Both the position numbers and the translations under genes were made by a program. From contig DATMYR010000069.1 in the NCBI GenBank assembly GCA_035560815.1, forward strand, positions 1 through 64,000: a DNA stretch of 64,000 nucleotides, read 5' to 3'. This DNA is from UBA5314 sp035560815 (lineage in GTDB: Bacteria > Bacillota > Syntrophomonadia > Syntrophomonadales > Syntrophomonadaceae). A model generated the notes under the pieces. It was given only the letters and a program-made list of their open reading frames with translations, was not told the DNA's origin and made no database searches. Below are positions 34,689 to 43,452 of the stretch, piece after piece (position 1 is the stretch's first letter; each line of letters begins with the position of its first letter).

Positions 34689-35231
34689 CTATCTTCTTTC
34701 GTATATGTAGAGCTTACCGTTGGGAGGAATAAAGAACCAGGGACCGGAAAATCCACGACGTATAAGCTCCTGGCGAAGAAAATACATAAAGCCGCCATGG
34801 CTCACTACCAGCATAGATTGCTCCTTTTGAGACATAAGCTCATCCACAAATACTGAGAGGCGTTGTTTAAATTCGCGGCGTTGTTCCTTTTGTGAGGGAT
34901 GATCCAAGAGCCAGGCAAACCTACCTAAAACTACCCATAGGTCAAGGGGAAGCCGGATTTCATTCTTCGAAACCGGATAGATTTGCAGTTCCCTTAAGTT
35001 CTGGCGAATATTGATTTCGCCGGGATAGATTCGCTGTGCGGTTTTAATGGCACGGCTGGCATCGCTGCAATAACACCTCTCCCAGGCAACTCCGTCCAGA
35101 TTGACCGTTTCCTGGTGAATATCAGCCCGGTCATAATCTTCCAACCACTGGCAATATTCATCCGGGGTCATCAGTGATTTGCCGGAAAAAGATTGGTTCA
35201 CAGTAAAATGGCGGATTAGACCTATTTTCAT
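34689..35231 (-). CDS. Histidine phosphatase (phosphoglycerate mutase-like)
   Basis: 180 residues from ATG 35231; GGAGG lies 12 bases upstream, a longish gap. The RHG motif is present as LIRHF (Gly replaced by Phe), followed by CSDASRAIKTAQRI and the second catalytic His in LVVSHGGFMYFLRQEL. The branch-2 fold is complete enough to be active on phosphoesters such as alpha-ribazole phosphate or sugar phosphates. The start could lie farther upstream but the sequence there lacks similarity. Single gene. Confidence 0.75.
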   Translation of the reverse strand: MKIGLIRHFTVNQSFSGKSLMTPDEYCQWLEDYDRADIHQETVNLDGVAWERCYCSDASRAIKTAQRIYPGEINIRQNLRELQIYPVSKNEIRLPLDLWVVLGRFAWLLDHPSQKEQRREFKQRLSVFVDELMSQKEQSMLVVSHGGFMYFLRQELIRRGFSGPWFFIPPNGKLYIYERR

Positions 35232-35580
35232 CAGACCAGTTGTCCTCCCGAATAAGTGTTGTCGCAAGCCTTGTTTGACCAAATAAACAAAGTGAAAGAA
35301 AATCTCCTTCACTCTGATAATTATACCATGAATTTCCATTTTTTAGACCCGCTAATCTCAACTTAAAGGGCCTGCTGCCTTAATTGCAGCACTGAAATAT
35401 ATATCTTCCCGTTCTAACAACACTTAAATCAAGCCCTATGCAATTTTACTCCCTCGATTGAAAGGCTAGGGGCATCTCTTCCGTCCTTCGTGAATATGGT
35501 AAAGAAAAGCCAGAACTGTAAACTTCTCTGTCCGGCCCTCATTGGTTCTGGATATCCGAATAAAGAAGGAGGGATTATAG

Positions 35581-36627
35581 TTGGCCGGGGAATATTATAG
35601 ACTTCGGAGGCTCATGGAAGATCTGCCTAAAGAGCATCAAGGATATCCATTATGGTGTCTGCCATCCGGCGAAGATCCCCGAGATTTCAAGTATTTACGG
35701 CTCATCGGTGGAGCGGTTAACCAGGAGCCGACCCCCATTGACTATCGATCTGCACTTCCCCCTGCTTTTGACCAGGGCCAGCGCGGTTCCTGTGTAGCTT
35801 GTGCTTCCACCTGGACTCTGAAAGCGTACGAAGAAATCAAGCAGGGAGACTACCCGACAGAAGGATTGTCGGCGGCATTTCTGTACAGTATGTGCAAAGA
35901 GATGGATGGAATGTATGGGCAGGAAGGAACCACACCCCGTGCAGCAATGCAGGTGCTCCAAAAATACGGAATCTGTGGAGAAGAGCTGATGCCATATTCC
36001 ACCCTCACTGATCTTCCGGCCCCCCACCTGCCAGCGGTTCCGGATAACGCTGTTGAAGCAGCCGCTGCTTTTCGGATTAAAAGCTATGCACAATTGTGTG
36101 GTTATGGCGATCAGGATCGGAGTCAGGTAATTTCTGCTATGCGCCAGGCTTTAAAGCAGGAGGGTCCGTTTATCATGGCACTCATCGTCTGCGAGAACTT
36201 CGAGCCGGATCAAGATGGGAAACTTCCCGTGCCTGCCGGAAGCATTCGGGGAGGTCATGCAGTGGGCATCGTGGGAGATATGCCTGAACAAGGAGCTCTC
36301 ATCATGCGCAACTCTTGGGGGACAGAATGGGGTATGGATGGTTATGCTTTGCTTCCTTATGAATGGATAAACAGTAAGAGCGAATTTGGTTGGGATGTAT
36401 TTGAAGCCTGGACAGCCACTGATCTGAGCGTGTCCCATTCCGCTTCTAAAATTGAAATCTTTCCCGAAGCGAAAACTATGTTGGTAGATGGGGTAACGGT
36501 GCTCTTCGATCAATCTATGGACAGCAGTGTTAATCGATTCATGCTGCCTGTGCGGACGTTGGCCGAGGCCATGGGCTATCAGGTAACATGGTATGGCCGG
36601 AAAATCGTATTAATAAAACCCAATTAA
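35581..36627 (+). CDS. C1-family (papain-like) peptidase with C-terminal stalk domain
   Basis: 348 residues, TTG start at 35581 with GGAGGG 7 bases upstream. The catalytic Cys region is FDQGQRGSCVACASTWTLKAYEE (Gln, then Cys in GSC), His in GGHAVGIVGD and Asn in MRNSWGTEWG, giving a full papain triad. No signal or pro-peptide is visible. Residues ~285-348 form a copper-amine-oxidase-like stalk domain (MLVDGVTVLFDQS ... RFMLPVRTLAEAMGYQVTWYGRKIV). A chagasin-type inhibitor of C1 peptidases is encoded at 58813, suggesting a cognate pair, though the genes are far apart. Confidence 0.85.
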   Translation: MAGEYYRLRRLMEDLPKEHQGYPLWCLPSGEDPRDFKYLRLIGGAVNQEPTPIDYRSALPPAFDQGQRGSCVACASTWTLKAYEEIKQGDYPTEGLSAAFLYSMCKEMDGMYGQEGTTPRAAMQVLQKYGICGEELMPYSTLTDLPAPHLPAVPDNAVEAAAAFRIKSYAQLCGYGDQDRSQVISAMRQALKQEGPFIMALIVCENFEPDQDGKLPVPAGSIRGGHAVGIVGDMPEQGALIMRNSWGTEWGMDGYALLPYEWINSKSEFGWDVFEAWTATDLSVSHSASKIEIFPEAKTMLVDGVTVLFDQSMDSSVNRFMLPVRTLAEAMGYQVTWYGRKIVLIKPN

Positions 36628-36637
36628 GACTATTTAC

Positions 36638-36667
36638 TGAGAAGGAGCCTACCAGGGCTCCTTCTCA
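36638..36667 (+). terminator. Hairpin after C1 peptidase (copy 1 of a repeated element)
   Basis: TGAGAAGGAGCC (36638-36649) pairs with GGCTCCTTCTCA (36656-36667), 12 bp with a 6-base loop. The flank GGCCGTTGACG is not T-rich. A near-copy occurs at 36808-36834. Confidence 0.65.
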
Positions 36668-37119
36668 GGCCGTTGACGAAAGCGAATCTCATCGTTATTT
36701 CAAAAATCCCGTTCAATCAACGTACCTTTGTACGCTTCAATCACGGGCTTTTCTCATGCCTTGATCTTCACTCTCGTCATTCAGCTCGTCGACTATGTCG
36801 ACAAGCTGGAAAGGAGCCTGCCGGGGCTCCTTCCTCTATTTTCTGTTGACTTCGTAGCATAGGGCAAAGAGACAAGCATGGACAGACCGAATAGCTTAAA
36901 CTGGATTCTGGTCTCGAAGTGAGAATAGAATTTTCCTATCGGTCGTGGGAATGCTCTAATAAGGAGTCTTGTAAGGAAATAATCCCTGTCAGTCAACCGC
37001 AAGAAAATGAAGTTCGAAGGAGGATGTAATCCGCTTCGTAGCGAAAAGGATGGTACAATCAATATTGAGAGAAAGGCTTTGTATTAACAAGCTGGGGTGT
37101 AATGAGAGGAGGAGTTTCG
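36668..37119. other. Intergenic region with duplicated hairpins
   Basis: About 450 bases between the peptidase and the universal stress protein. Apart from the second hairpin (36808-36834) it holds a GTCGAC...GTCGAC palindrome (~36788-36803) and an imperfect stem CCCGT...ACGTAC/GTACG...CACGGG at ~36706-36745. TGG-TACAAT near 37052 may be the extended -10 of the next gene. No coding frame is convincing. Confidence 0.5.
36808..36834 (+). repeat. Second copy of the 36638 hairpin
   Basis: GGAAAGGAGCC ... GGCTCCTTCC forms an 8-10 bp stem. Its core AGGAGCCTRCCRGGGCTCCTTC matches copy 1 at almost every base, and both are followed shortly by GTTGAC. The tandem duplication spans about 170 bases. Confidence 0.65.
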
Positions 37120-37557
37120 ATGTATGAAAAAGTCCTGGTGGCGGTAGATGGGTCCGAACAATCCTTCAAGGCGGTGACTACAGCCGGTAACTTGGCCGAG
37201 ACCGGAGCAGCAAAAGAAATTACTCTTATCTATGTGATAAACTTGCTGGGAAGTGGGATCATGGCGGATGGGTTGACCATTGACTATTCTCCCGCCCAGT
37301 ATCAGAATCTGCTCATTGAATCTGCTCAAAAAATGGTGCGCCAAGCCCGAGACCTTATAAAATCGGAGATTAAGGTGAAAACTGTGGTGGAATCGGGATC
37401 TCCGGCTGATACCATCCTGGATGTGGCGGAGAAACAGAAGTATGATTTGATTGTGATCGGCAACCGGGGATTGAACCAGGTCCAACGCTTGTTCCTGGGC
37501 AGTGTCAGCAACAAGGTTATTAACCTGGCTCCTTGTTCGGTCCTGGTGGTCAAATAA
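37120..37557 (+). CDS. Universal stress protein (UspA family)
   Basis: 145 residues from the ATG at 37120 (AGGAGGAG, 6 bases); an earlier in-frame start overlaps that site. The ATP-binding Usp pattern is present: KVLVAVDGSEQSFKAV at the N-terminus and VIGNRGLNQVQRLFLGSVSNKVINLAPCSVLVVK at the C-terminus (G-x2-G-x9-G-S/T). Single-domain stress protein, likely dimeric; role in starvation or redox stress by family. Confidence 0.92.
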   Translation: MYEKVLVAVDGSEQSFKAVTTAGNLAETGAAKEITLIYVINLLGSGIMADGLTIDYSPAQYQNLLIESAQKMVRQARDLIKSEIKVKTVVESGSPADTILDVAEKQKYDLIVIGNRGLNQVQRLFLGSVSNKVINLAPCSVLVVK

Positions 37558-37719
37558 AAACGACCCCAACTAACCTTCGACCGTAAGTCCTGAGGACTTT
37601 ATCCGCACCTGCGGACTGGGTTATTTCGGGCAGGAATCAAGTCTAACATCCCATAAAGAATATCCGAGGCCGTATAGGATTTCTTTGTCTTGCGCCAACC
37701 AAGGGAGGGCTAGAGGGCC

Positions 37720-38199
37720 ATGAACCAGGTCATCATTTCTGAGATGCACAGCGGTGAAGAAATTGAGGTAAGTAAATTAATCATGGATGTGTTTGGAGTA
37801 TTTATCGGGCCCGGCTATGTGCCTCAGGGTGTCGAGGAATTCGCCAAATATGTGGAGGCTGAGGCTCTTCGGAACCGGCAGATTTCAGGTGATCATTATG
37901 CACTGGTAGCCCGGGAAGAAGCCAGAATTATCGGATTTCTAGAAATGAGAAATAATTGCCACCTATCCTTATTGTTTGTACACAGCGATTATCACCGGAA
38001 AGGAATTGCCCGCCGGCTTCTGCATCAGGGGATGGATGCTGTCCGCAAGTCAGGAGTCAATCCGGGGTTTATTACCGTTAAGTCATCACCCTATGCAGTG
38101 CCAGCATACGAAAGAATGGGTTTTATAACTGCGGAAAACGAACAAGAAGAGAACGGCATACGCTTTGTCCCGATGAAAAAAATATTCCAGAGCGCGTAG
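37720..38199 (+). CDS. GNAT-family N-acetyltransferase
   Basis: 159 residues, start with GGGAGGG ~14 bases upstream. Motif A is LSLLFVHSDYHRKGIARRLLHQGM, followed by ITVKSSPYAVPAYERMGF, both typical of GNAT proteins. Substrate unknown. Stands alone between the stress protein and the glutaredoxin gene. Confidence 0.88.
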   Translation: MNQVIISEMHSGEEIEVSKLIMDVFGVFIGPGYVPQGVEEFAKYVEAEALRNRQISGDHYALVAREEARIIGFLEMRNNCHLSLLFVHSDYHRKGIARRLLHQGMDAVRKSGVNPGFITVKSSPYAVPAYERMGFITAENEQEENGIRFVPMKKIFQSA

Positions 38200-38292
38200 A
38201 CGGAATGGATAGACATGCTGAGGTTATGTTAAACATCATGCTTGTTAAGTCCGGCCAGCAGCTAACTTAACTGTGAAAGGAGGGAATCAAAG

Positions 38293-38502
38293 ATGGCAAT
38301 TGTTATTTATACAAAGACGGGCTGTCCCCATTGTGCGGCCGCCATCTATTCGTTGCAAGAGCAAGAGCTCCCCTATACCGAAATCAATGTATCGGAGAAC
38401 CCGGACCGGATTGATGAAATGGAAAAAATGTCGGGATCCCGCACGGTCCCGGTGATTATTGACAATGGCAAGGTGAAGGTAGGGTTTAAAGGCAGTGGCT
38501 GA
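38293..38502 (+). CDS. Glutaredoxin-like thiol oxidoreductase
   Basis: 69 residues with AAAGGAGGG 8 bases before ATG. Short thioredoxin fold: CPHC active site at residues 11-14 (TKTGCPHCAAA), the cis-Pro in SRTVPVIIDNGKV. The C-terminal helix after VGFKG is cut short compared with typical 75-85 residue glutaredoxins (ends GSG). CPHC lies between Grx CPYC and NrdH CMQC types. Probably disulfide or persulfide reduction in the cytoplasm. Confidence 0.85.
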   Translation: MAIVIYTKTGCPHCAAAIYSLQEQELPYTEINVSENPDRIDEMEKMSGSRTVPVIIDNGKVKVGFKGSG

Positions 38503-38554
38503 GGAATTTAGCGGGGTGGCTGGAGGCCGCCTCACAATATCATGGTTAATGACT

Positions 38555-38582
38555 AAAGCCTTCTATAAAGGAGGGCTTTTCT
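38555..38582 (+). terminator. Intrinsic terminator
   Basis: AAAGCC (38555-38560) pairs with GGCTTT (38574-38579), extended by wobble pairs, followed by TTCTTATTATT. Ends the glutaredoxin transcript. Confidence 0.65.
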
Positions 38583-38658
38583 TATTATTCATGACTGAAG
38601 AAGGCAGGAATATCAATGTGTATAGGAAATGATTTATAGAAAGGTAAAGGAGAGGCGC

Positions 38659-39126
38659 ATGCAGGACATAAATATACGAATGGCAAACGAGCGAGAGCTA
38701 GAGTCTGCAGCTTTGATCCTGTCTTCATCCGAGGCCTGGACTTGTTATGGGATTCATTATGATGAGGCATTGGGATTATTGCGGGCTATGCCGGACCAGA
38801 TTTTTATAGCCGAACACGACCAGGCAGTGATCGGACTCATTACGCTGAGAAACGATGGTGTGGGCAATATTGGGGCCTATGTTAGGATGTTGGCCGTAGC
38901 TCCTGATCTTCGGGGGCAGGGGATAGGCGTACGTTTGCTGGATTTTGCCAGCCAAATCGCATCCCAGGAGCAGCCCAACCTATTTCTGATCTGTTCTACG
39001 GATAATGCCGGTGCACAGCGCTTCTACGAACGGAATGGTTTCGAAGCGGTGGGTATCATGAAAGATCTGGTGGTGTCCGGACACCACGAAATATTTTATC
39101 GTAAAGCTTTTGCAACCCTCCGTTAA
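38659..39126 (+). CDS. GNAT-family N-acetyltransferase (RimI-like)
   Basis: 155 residues from the ATG at 38659, chosen for AAAGGAGAGG immediately upstream; an ATG at 38629 is in frame but lacks a site. Motif A: MLAVAPDLRGQGIGVRLLDFASQI; motif B: LICSTDNAGAQRFYERNGFE. Amino-terminal or small-amine acetylation is possible; substrate unknown. Confidence 0.88.
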   Translation: MQDINIRMANERELESAALILSSSEAWTCYGIHYDEALGLLRAMPDQIFIAEHDQAVIGLITLRNDGVGNIGAYVRMLAVAPDLRGQGIGVRLLDFASQIASQEQPNLFLICSTDNAGAQRFYERNGFEAVGIMKDLVVSGHHEIFYRKAFATLR

Positions 39127-39132
39127 ATCCCT

Positions 39133-39205
39133 GGATTGGCGACAACGAAGTGATACAGATATTTATCCGGTGATAACATAAAGACTTAAAGTTGTCAGCG
39201 TAGTG
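39133..39205 (+). repeat. Dispersed intergenic repeat, copy A
   Basis: The core ATTGGCGACAACGAAGTGAT... (39134-39179) matches the M-box leader segment near 50352-50397 at 37 of 46 positions, and weaker similarity continues for ~25 more bases (TTGTCAGCGTAG / TTGGCAGTCTAC). Both copies are outside genes. Its nature is unknown. Confidence 0.6.
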
Positions 39206-39359
39206 AACATTCTTTAGTTGTAGAACCTCTTTGGCTGGTCTAGAATGAGAAAAACAGGTTGGGCAGAGGTTATGAAAATACGTTTTTGGGCCGCCGATTC
39301 CGACCTTTTCTCCGCTGCCAGCCAGGTAGTCCATTAGCGTTAAAACAAGGGGCAAATAT

Positions 39360-40325
39360 ATGAATCTTCGAATTGAAGAGAAGCTTCCCGGGACGTCATT
39401 ACATAAGAGACGTTTCTTATGGATTACCGGATTTGTAACTGTATTACTGATCCTGAGCGGTATTCTAGGTGTTTCCGGTTATGTGGGATGGAACCTTACC
39501 CATCCGGTTCATGTAGCGCTGGATGCCGATCCCAGCTCAGTTGGTTTGGCATTTGAAAATGTCGTCTTTCCCAGCCGGTTGGATGGCTTGCACATGAAGG
39601 GCTGGCTGATCCCGGCTGCCGGCAGTGATAAGACGGTAATTTTCGCTCATGGTTACCGGAAAAATCGCTTAAATAGCAACATTCCCATTCTGGCCATTGC
39701 CCAATATCTGAATGGAAAGGGATACAATATCCTGATGTTCGATTTTAGGAACAGCGGGGAATCAGAAGGAAATCTGACTTCGGTAGGCCAGTACGAGGTG
39801 CGCGATCTGCTGGGGGCGGTGGATTTTATTAAAGCCCGGCCTCAAATCAGCCAGGAAGTCATCCTCTACGGCTTCTCCATGGGCGCCGCTACAGCCATTC
39901 TGGCCGGAGCCCGCGAACCGGTGGTAAACGCCATAATCGCCGATTCGCCCTTCGCTGATCTTTCATCCTATCTGAACAACAACTTGAGTGTTTGGAGCGG
40001 GCTGCCTTCTTTCCCCTTTAATCGGGCTTTCTTTCTGGTAGTTCCGCCTCTTACAGGACTAAAGCCTGATACGGTTAGCCCTATCAATGAGATTAATCAA
40101 TTGAATGGACGTCCACTGCTCTTAATCCATGGGGAAGAAGATATCGATGTTCCTATCGAAAACAGTGAAATGCTTAAGAAAGCATATCCGCAAGCCCAGT
40201 TCTTGCGGGTTCAGGGAGGTACGCATGTTCAAAACTACGCTGCCCAACCCCAACTTTATCTTTCTACCGTCATGGCTTTTTTAAATCAAATCCAATCGCC
40301 AGCCAATAAGCCCAGGGATTCATGA
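39360..40325 (+). CDS. Membrane-anchored alpha/beta hydrolase
   Basis: 321 residues. An N-terminal membrane helix (LWITGFVTVLLILSGILGVSGYVGW) precedes an alpha/beta-hydrolase domain: oxyanion region IFAHGYRKN, nucleophile elbow LYGFSMGAA (Ser), acid in LLIHGEEDIDVP and catalytic His near GGTHVQNY. This is the YqkD/DUF676-like 'serine aminopeptidase S33' class, often esterases. The catalytic domain could face either side; the positive residues before the helix favour outside. No operon partner. Confidence 0.85.
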   Translation: MNLRIEEKLPGTSLHKRRFLWITGFVTVLLILSGILGVSGYVGWNLTHPVHVALDADPSSVGLAFENVVFPSRLDGLHMKGWLIPAAGSDKTVIFAHGYRKNRLNSNIPILAIAQYLNGKGYNILMFDFRNSGESEGNLTSVGQYEVRDLLGAVDFIKARPQISQEVILYGFSMGAATAILAGAREPVVNAIIADSPFADLSSYLNNNLSVWSGLPSFPFNRAFFLVVPPLTGLKPDTVSPINEINQLNGRPLLLIHGEEDIDVPIENSEMLKKAYPQAQFLRVQGGTHVQNYAAQPQLYLSTVMAFLNQIQSPANKPRDS

Positions 40326-40402
40326 TATGATTTTGATGGAAAAGATTCATCGGGGAAACAAAACCCGAAACCGGCTACAGGAATCTCTAAATAGGGGCCG
40401 AC

Positions 40403-40432
40403 TTGCCTGATGCGAGGGATCTTCTGTATAAT
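40403..40432 (+). promoter_or_regulatory. Putative sigma-A promoter of uppP
   Basis: TTGCCT (40403-40408) and TATAAT (40427-40432) with an 18-base spacer, ~75 bases before the uppP start. Confidence 0.6.
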
Positions 40433-40505
40433 AGGGCAGATGACGAAGACATCCATCATTTATTAACGGAAGTGGAATAATTAGATCATTGAGGAGGTCA
40501 TAAGA

Positions 40506-41294
40506 TTGACACTATGGCACGCCATTGTTCTGGGCATTGTCCAGGGGCTGGGCGAGTTTCTCCCTATATCGAGCTCTGCTCACCTAATCCTGGTTCCCTG
40601 GCTGTTCAAATGGCCTGATCCGGGACTTACTTTCGATATCGCCCTGCATTTCGGAACATTAATCGCTGTTGTGCTGTATTTCTGGAAAGATTGGTGGAAG
40701 CTCCTGGTGGGAGGGCTGACCAATAGGCACACCGTCGAAGGCAGGCTTTTCTGGTATCTGGTAGCCGCGACTATTCCGGGCGCAGCTGCCGGATTTCTAC
40801 TTGAAAACAAAGCGGAAACAGTTTTCCGGGCTCCCATCTTGATCGGCATCATGCTTATCATTATGGGCCTTATCCTATATTGGGCGGATAGAAGCAGCTT
40901 CAAGATGACCGAATTGGGGGATGTGAGCTTCGGAACCACCCTGGCTATTGGCGTATCTCAGGCTCTGGCCATCATTCCCGGGGTGTCACGGTCGGGAATC
41001 ACCATGAGCACAGGTCTCCTAGCGGGATTGACCAGGGAAAGTGCAGCCCGTTTCTCCTTCCTTCTTTCTACACCGATCATCCTGGGGGCAGTCTTGGTAA
41101 AAGTGCCTAAATTATTAGCCAATCCGGCTATGGTCGATTTGAATTTCATCGTCGGGGTCGTGGTATCGTTCATTACCGGGCTGGTTAGCATCGGCTTCCT
41201 GCTTCGCTATGTGCAGACCAGGAATTTCCTGCCTTTTGCCTGGTACCGATTCATTTTGGGTGCAGTTGTAATTATCATGGCCTTGATCAGATAG
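40506..41294 (+). CDS. uppP: Undecaprenyl-diphosphatase UppP/BacA
   Basis: 262 residues starting with TTG (GAGGAGG 9 bases upstream). Polytopic, with the two family signatures LGEFLPISSSAHLIL at residues 16-30 and IIPGVSRSGITMS in the second half; the conserved Glu and Arg/Ser residues are in place. It recycles the C55 lipid carrier by removing a phosphate, and raises bacitracin tolerance when abundant. Ends at a strong terminator (41340-41375). Confidence 0.95.
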   Translation: MTLWHAIVLGIVQGLGEFLPISSSAHLILVPWLFKWPDPGLTFDIALHFGTLIAVVLYFWKDWWKLLVGGLTNRHTVEGRLFWYLVAATIPGAAAGFLLENKAETVFRAPILIGIMLIIMGLILYWADRSSFKMTELGDVSFGTTLAIGVSQALAIIPGVSRSGITMSTGLLAGLTRESAARFSFLLSTPIILGAVLVKVPKLLANPAMVDLNFIVGVVVSFITGLVSIGFLLRYVQTRNFLPFAWYRFILGAVVIIMALIR

Positions 41295-41339
41295 AAGCAG
41301 AAATGGGCAAAGGGTGCCCTGAATAGAATTAGAAAATTT

Positions 41340-41375
41340 AGGAGCGGGGATAAATCCCAGCTCCTATTATTTTGA
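41340..41375 (+). terminator. Intrinsic terminator of uppP
   Basis: AGGAGCGGGGA (41340-41350) pairs with TCCCAGCTCCT (41355-41365) with one mismatch and a TAAA loop, followed by ATTATTTTG. Confidence 0.85.
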
Positions 41376-41422
41376 GGATAGTAGAAGGACTAAATACCAA
41401 AGCCATTTTGGCAAGGCTTTGA

Positions 41423-41845
41423 TTACTGAAGATTCTTATTCTGCCCCAGGGTGGAAATGGGCAGAATATCGGTGACTTTAAATACAAGACAGTTCTTCAG
41501 AGGAAAGCGATTGTAGTTTGTTTGAAGGAGCTGTTCCTGCATTCTATTGAAATTAGGCCCGCTGGTTTCATCCCCCACCAGTTCTACTGCAATCCTGATC
41601 CCATCTTTCGTCATGGTTTCATCGAAAATTAGAACCATGAAGACGCCTTTCCCGGTCTCTTTTAGATTGGCATAGGTTCTTTCGGCGCCAAATCGAGCGC
41701 AAAGGATGGTTTCATTATCGACCATTTCCAGCACCGAAATCACTGCCACGTTTACATTGTAGTCTTTATCCACCGTGCTCAAGCTGGTGCTGGGAAGGTT
41801 GAGGTTGAGAAGCCTTTGGGCTTTTTCAATCATTGCCTTTTCCAT
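41423..41845 (-). CDS. Pyridoxamine 5'-phosphate oxidase-family flavoprotein
   Basis: 140 residues from the ATG at 41845, fixed by AGGAGGCG 5-7 bases upstream. Split-barrel flavin fold: LSTVDKDYNVNVAVISVLEMVDNETILCARFGAERTYANLKETGKGVFMVL. Closest in layout to small FMN-binding stress proteins. Distinct from the copy at 6221, which is a different subfamily. Single gene. Confidence 0.8.
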   Translation of the reverse strand: MEKAMIEKAQRLLNLNLPSTSLSTVDKDYNVNVAVISVLEMVDNETILCARFGAERTYANLKETGKGVFMVLIFDETMTKDGIRIAVELVGDETSGPNFNRMQEQLLQTNYNRFPLKNCLVFKVTDILPISTLGQNKNLQ

Positions 41846-42122
41846 GATACGCCTCCTATTCTCTGTCATGGATCTCAGAATCAAGGAAAATATATTTATT
41901 GATATGGTTAATTGTAATTCTTTGGCCGGTATATGAGCAAGACTTGCATGTTTTTTGAACCGCTGAGTCATTCTTATTATGACTAGGCGATGCAAAAACA
42001 ACTCACACTTAAGAATGGTAAAAGCTAATTAACATTTTATTGAACATAGGTTTATGAGCAGCCATGGACACCGGCGCTACTCATTTAGGTAATCACCTGG
42101 GGTGCTGATGATCTAGTCCAGA

Positions 42123-43238
42123 TTATAAGCTTTCCCTGAGATAGTGCTCCAGCTTGTCAATACAGGCGGGAAGGTTTTTGCGTCCCAGCCCGATTCTAAA
42201 ATGGTGGGGATAATCATAGCAACTACCCGGCAAAAGAAGGACGCCCTGTGTGGTTAAAAGGCGGGCGCAGAATGAATCTGCTTCTGGAACTGCTGTCATT
42301 CGCGGGAAAGCAACAGAGCCTGCTCGGGGTTTCACCCAGGCAAAATGATCGGGGTGGCGGAGAAAAAAGTCATCTGTGATTTGAAGATTCTCTACAATAA
42401 TCTGCCGATTACGCTTTATGATAAGCTCTTTGTTTTGCAGGGCGATGGTGGACAGGAATTCGCTGGGGGCGCTGTTGCAAATGGAGGTATAATCTTTGAA
42501 AGCAGCCAACTGCTGATAGATTCTATGATTTAAGGTGGCGATCCATCCGATGCGGAGGCCGGCCAGGCCAAAACTCTTGGACATCACTCCCAGGGAGACG
42601 GCGTTGTCATATAAATCACAGGCGGCTGGCAAGCGATCTGCTTCATCATATTCCATCCACCGGTAGACTTCATCGGAAAATAGCAGGATGTTTCTCTCTT
42701 GAAGCATATTTACCAGGGTCTGCCAATGGTCACGCGGCATAAGAAATCCGGTGGGGTTATGAGGAAGATTAACGATTACGGCCCGGGTATTCTTACGCAA
42801 ATTCTTCCTTAAATCATCCAGGTCCGGTGCCCAACCATTTGATTCCTGCATCTCCCATTTGCTCATCTGACAACCTATTGATCGGCCCAGCTCATATAGG
42901 GATTGATAACAGGGATATTGTACGATAACATGATCGCCGGGCGCCAAAACCGCATTCATGAAAAGAAAGATGGCTTCTTCAGCGCCCGAGGTGACGAAAA
43001 TATTTCTTTCTTTCGGCTTCTCATATAAGCTGGAGATTTGTTTTCGCAACTCCGGGCAGCCCGGCCCTTCTGTATACCCCAAGCTCATGTGCAAAAGCGA
43101 CGTGAGCCCCGCGGTACCTGCCATGTTTAGAAGCTCTTCTACTGTATAAGACTCGCAATCTGAGCTGCATAGCAGATAGGTAGAACTGAACTCATGTCGG
43201 GCAAAAAACCTTTCCAGTTTGAATTCCTGCAGTTTCAA
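42123..43238 (-). CDS. PLP-dependent class I/II aminotransferase
   Basis: 371 residues. TTG at 43238 is chosen because AGGAG lies 10 bases upstream; earlier in-frame ATGs would add unconserved residues. Fold-type I features: YTEGPGCPELRKQI, PHNPTGFLMPRDHW, the Asp of FSDEVYRWM and the PLP Lys in SKSFGLAGLRIGW. It fits AspC/PatA-like aminotransferases, possibly MalY/capreomycidine-synthase-like. Upstream lies a perfect 15-bp inverted repeat (43352-43389) shared with the divergent DUF2089 operon. Confidence 0.9.
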   Translation of the reverse strand: MKLQEFKLERFFARHEFSSTYLLCSSDCESYTVEELLNMAGTAGLTSLLHMSLGYTEGPGCPELRKQISSLYEKPKERNIFVTSGAEEAIFLFMNAVLAPGDHVIVQYPCYQSLYELGRSIGCQMSKWEMQESNGWAPDLDDLRKNLRKNTRAVIVNLPHNPTGFLMPRDHWQTLVNMLQERNILLFSDEVYRWMEYDEADRLPAACDLYDNAVSLGVMSKSFGLAGLRIGWIATLNHRIYQQLAAFKDYTSICNSAPSEFLSTIALQNKELIIKRNRQIIVENLQITDDFFLRHPDHFAWVKPRAGSVAFPRMTAVPEADSFCARLLTTQGVLLLPGSCYDYPHHFRIGLGRKNLPACIDKLEHYLRESL

Positions 43239-43351
43239 AGTATCACGCTCCTCTGTAATTGTTAGCATATATGGCGGAAGTGGACTAGTAAAGAAATTAA
43301 GGCATGAGGACACACTTTTTTGATAAGCCTTACTGGATGCCATTCTGTGAA

Positions 43352-43389
43352 TATTAATTATATTAATAAGTAAGTTAATATAATTAATA
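43352..43389. promoter_or_regulatory. Perfect 15-bp inverted repeat in divergent promoter
   Basis: TATTAATTATATTAA (43352-43366) and its exact complement (43375-43389) with an 8-base TAAGTAAG centre, in the 214-base gap between the divergent aminotransferase and DUF2089 genes and directly upstream of the promoter at 43396-43424. TTATTAATAAA adjacent to the -35 repeats the motif. It is a strong candidate operator; a cognate regulator may be the DUF2089 protein itself. Confidence 0.65.
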
Positions 43390-43395
43390 AAATAG

Positions 43396-43424
43396 TTGAC
43401 ATTATTAATAAAGGCGATTAAATT
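43396..43424 (+). promoter_or_regulatory. Sigma-A promoter of the DUF2089 operon
   Basis: TTGACA (43396-43401), 17-base spacer, TAAATT (43419-43424). Near-consensus spacing and -35. It starts 6 bases beyond the inverted repeat. Confidence 0.75.
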
Positions 43425-43452
43425 GAAAGCATGATAGATAAATCGAAAGGAG

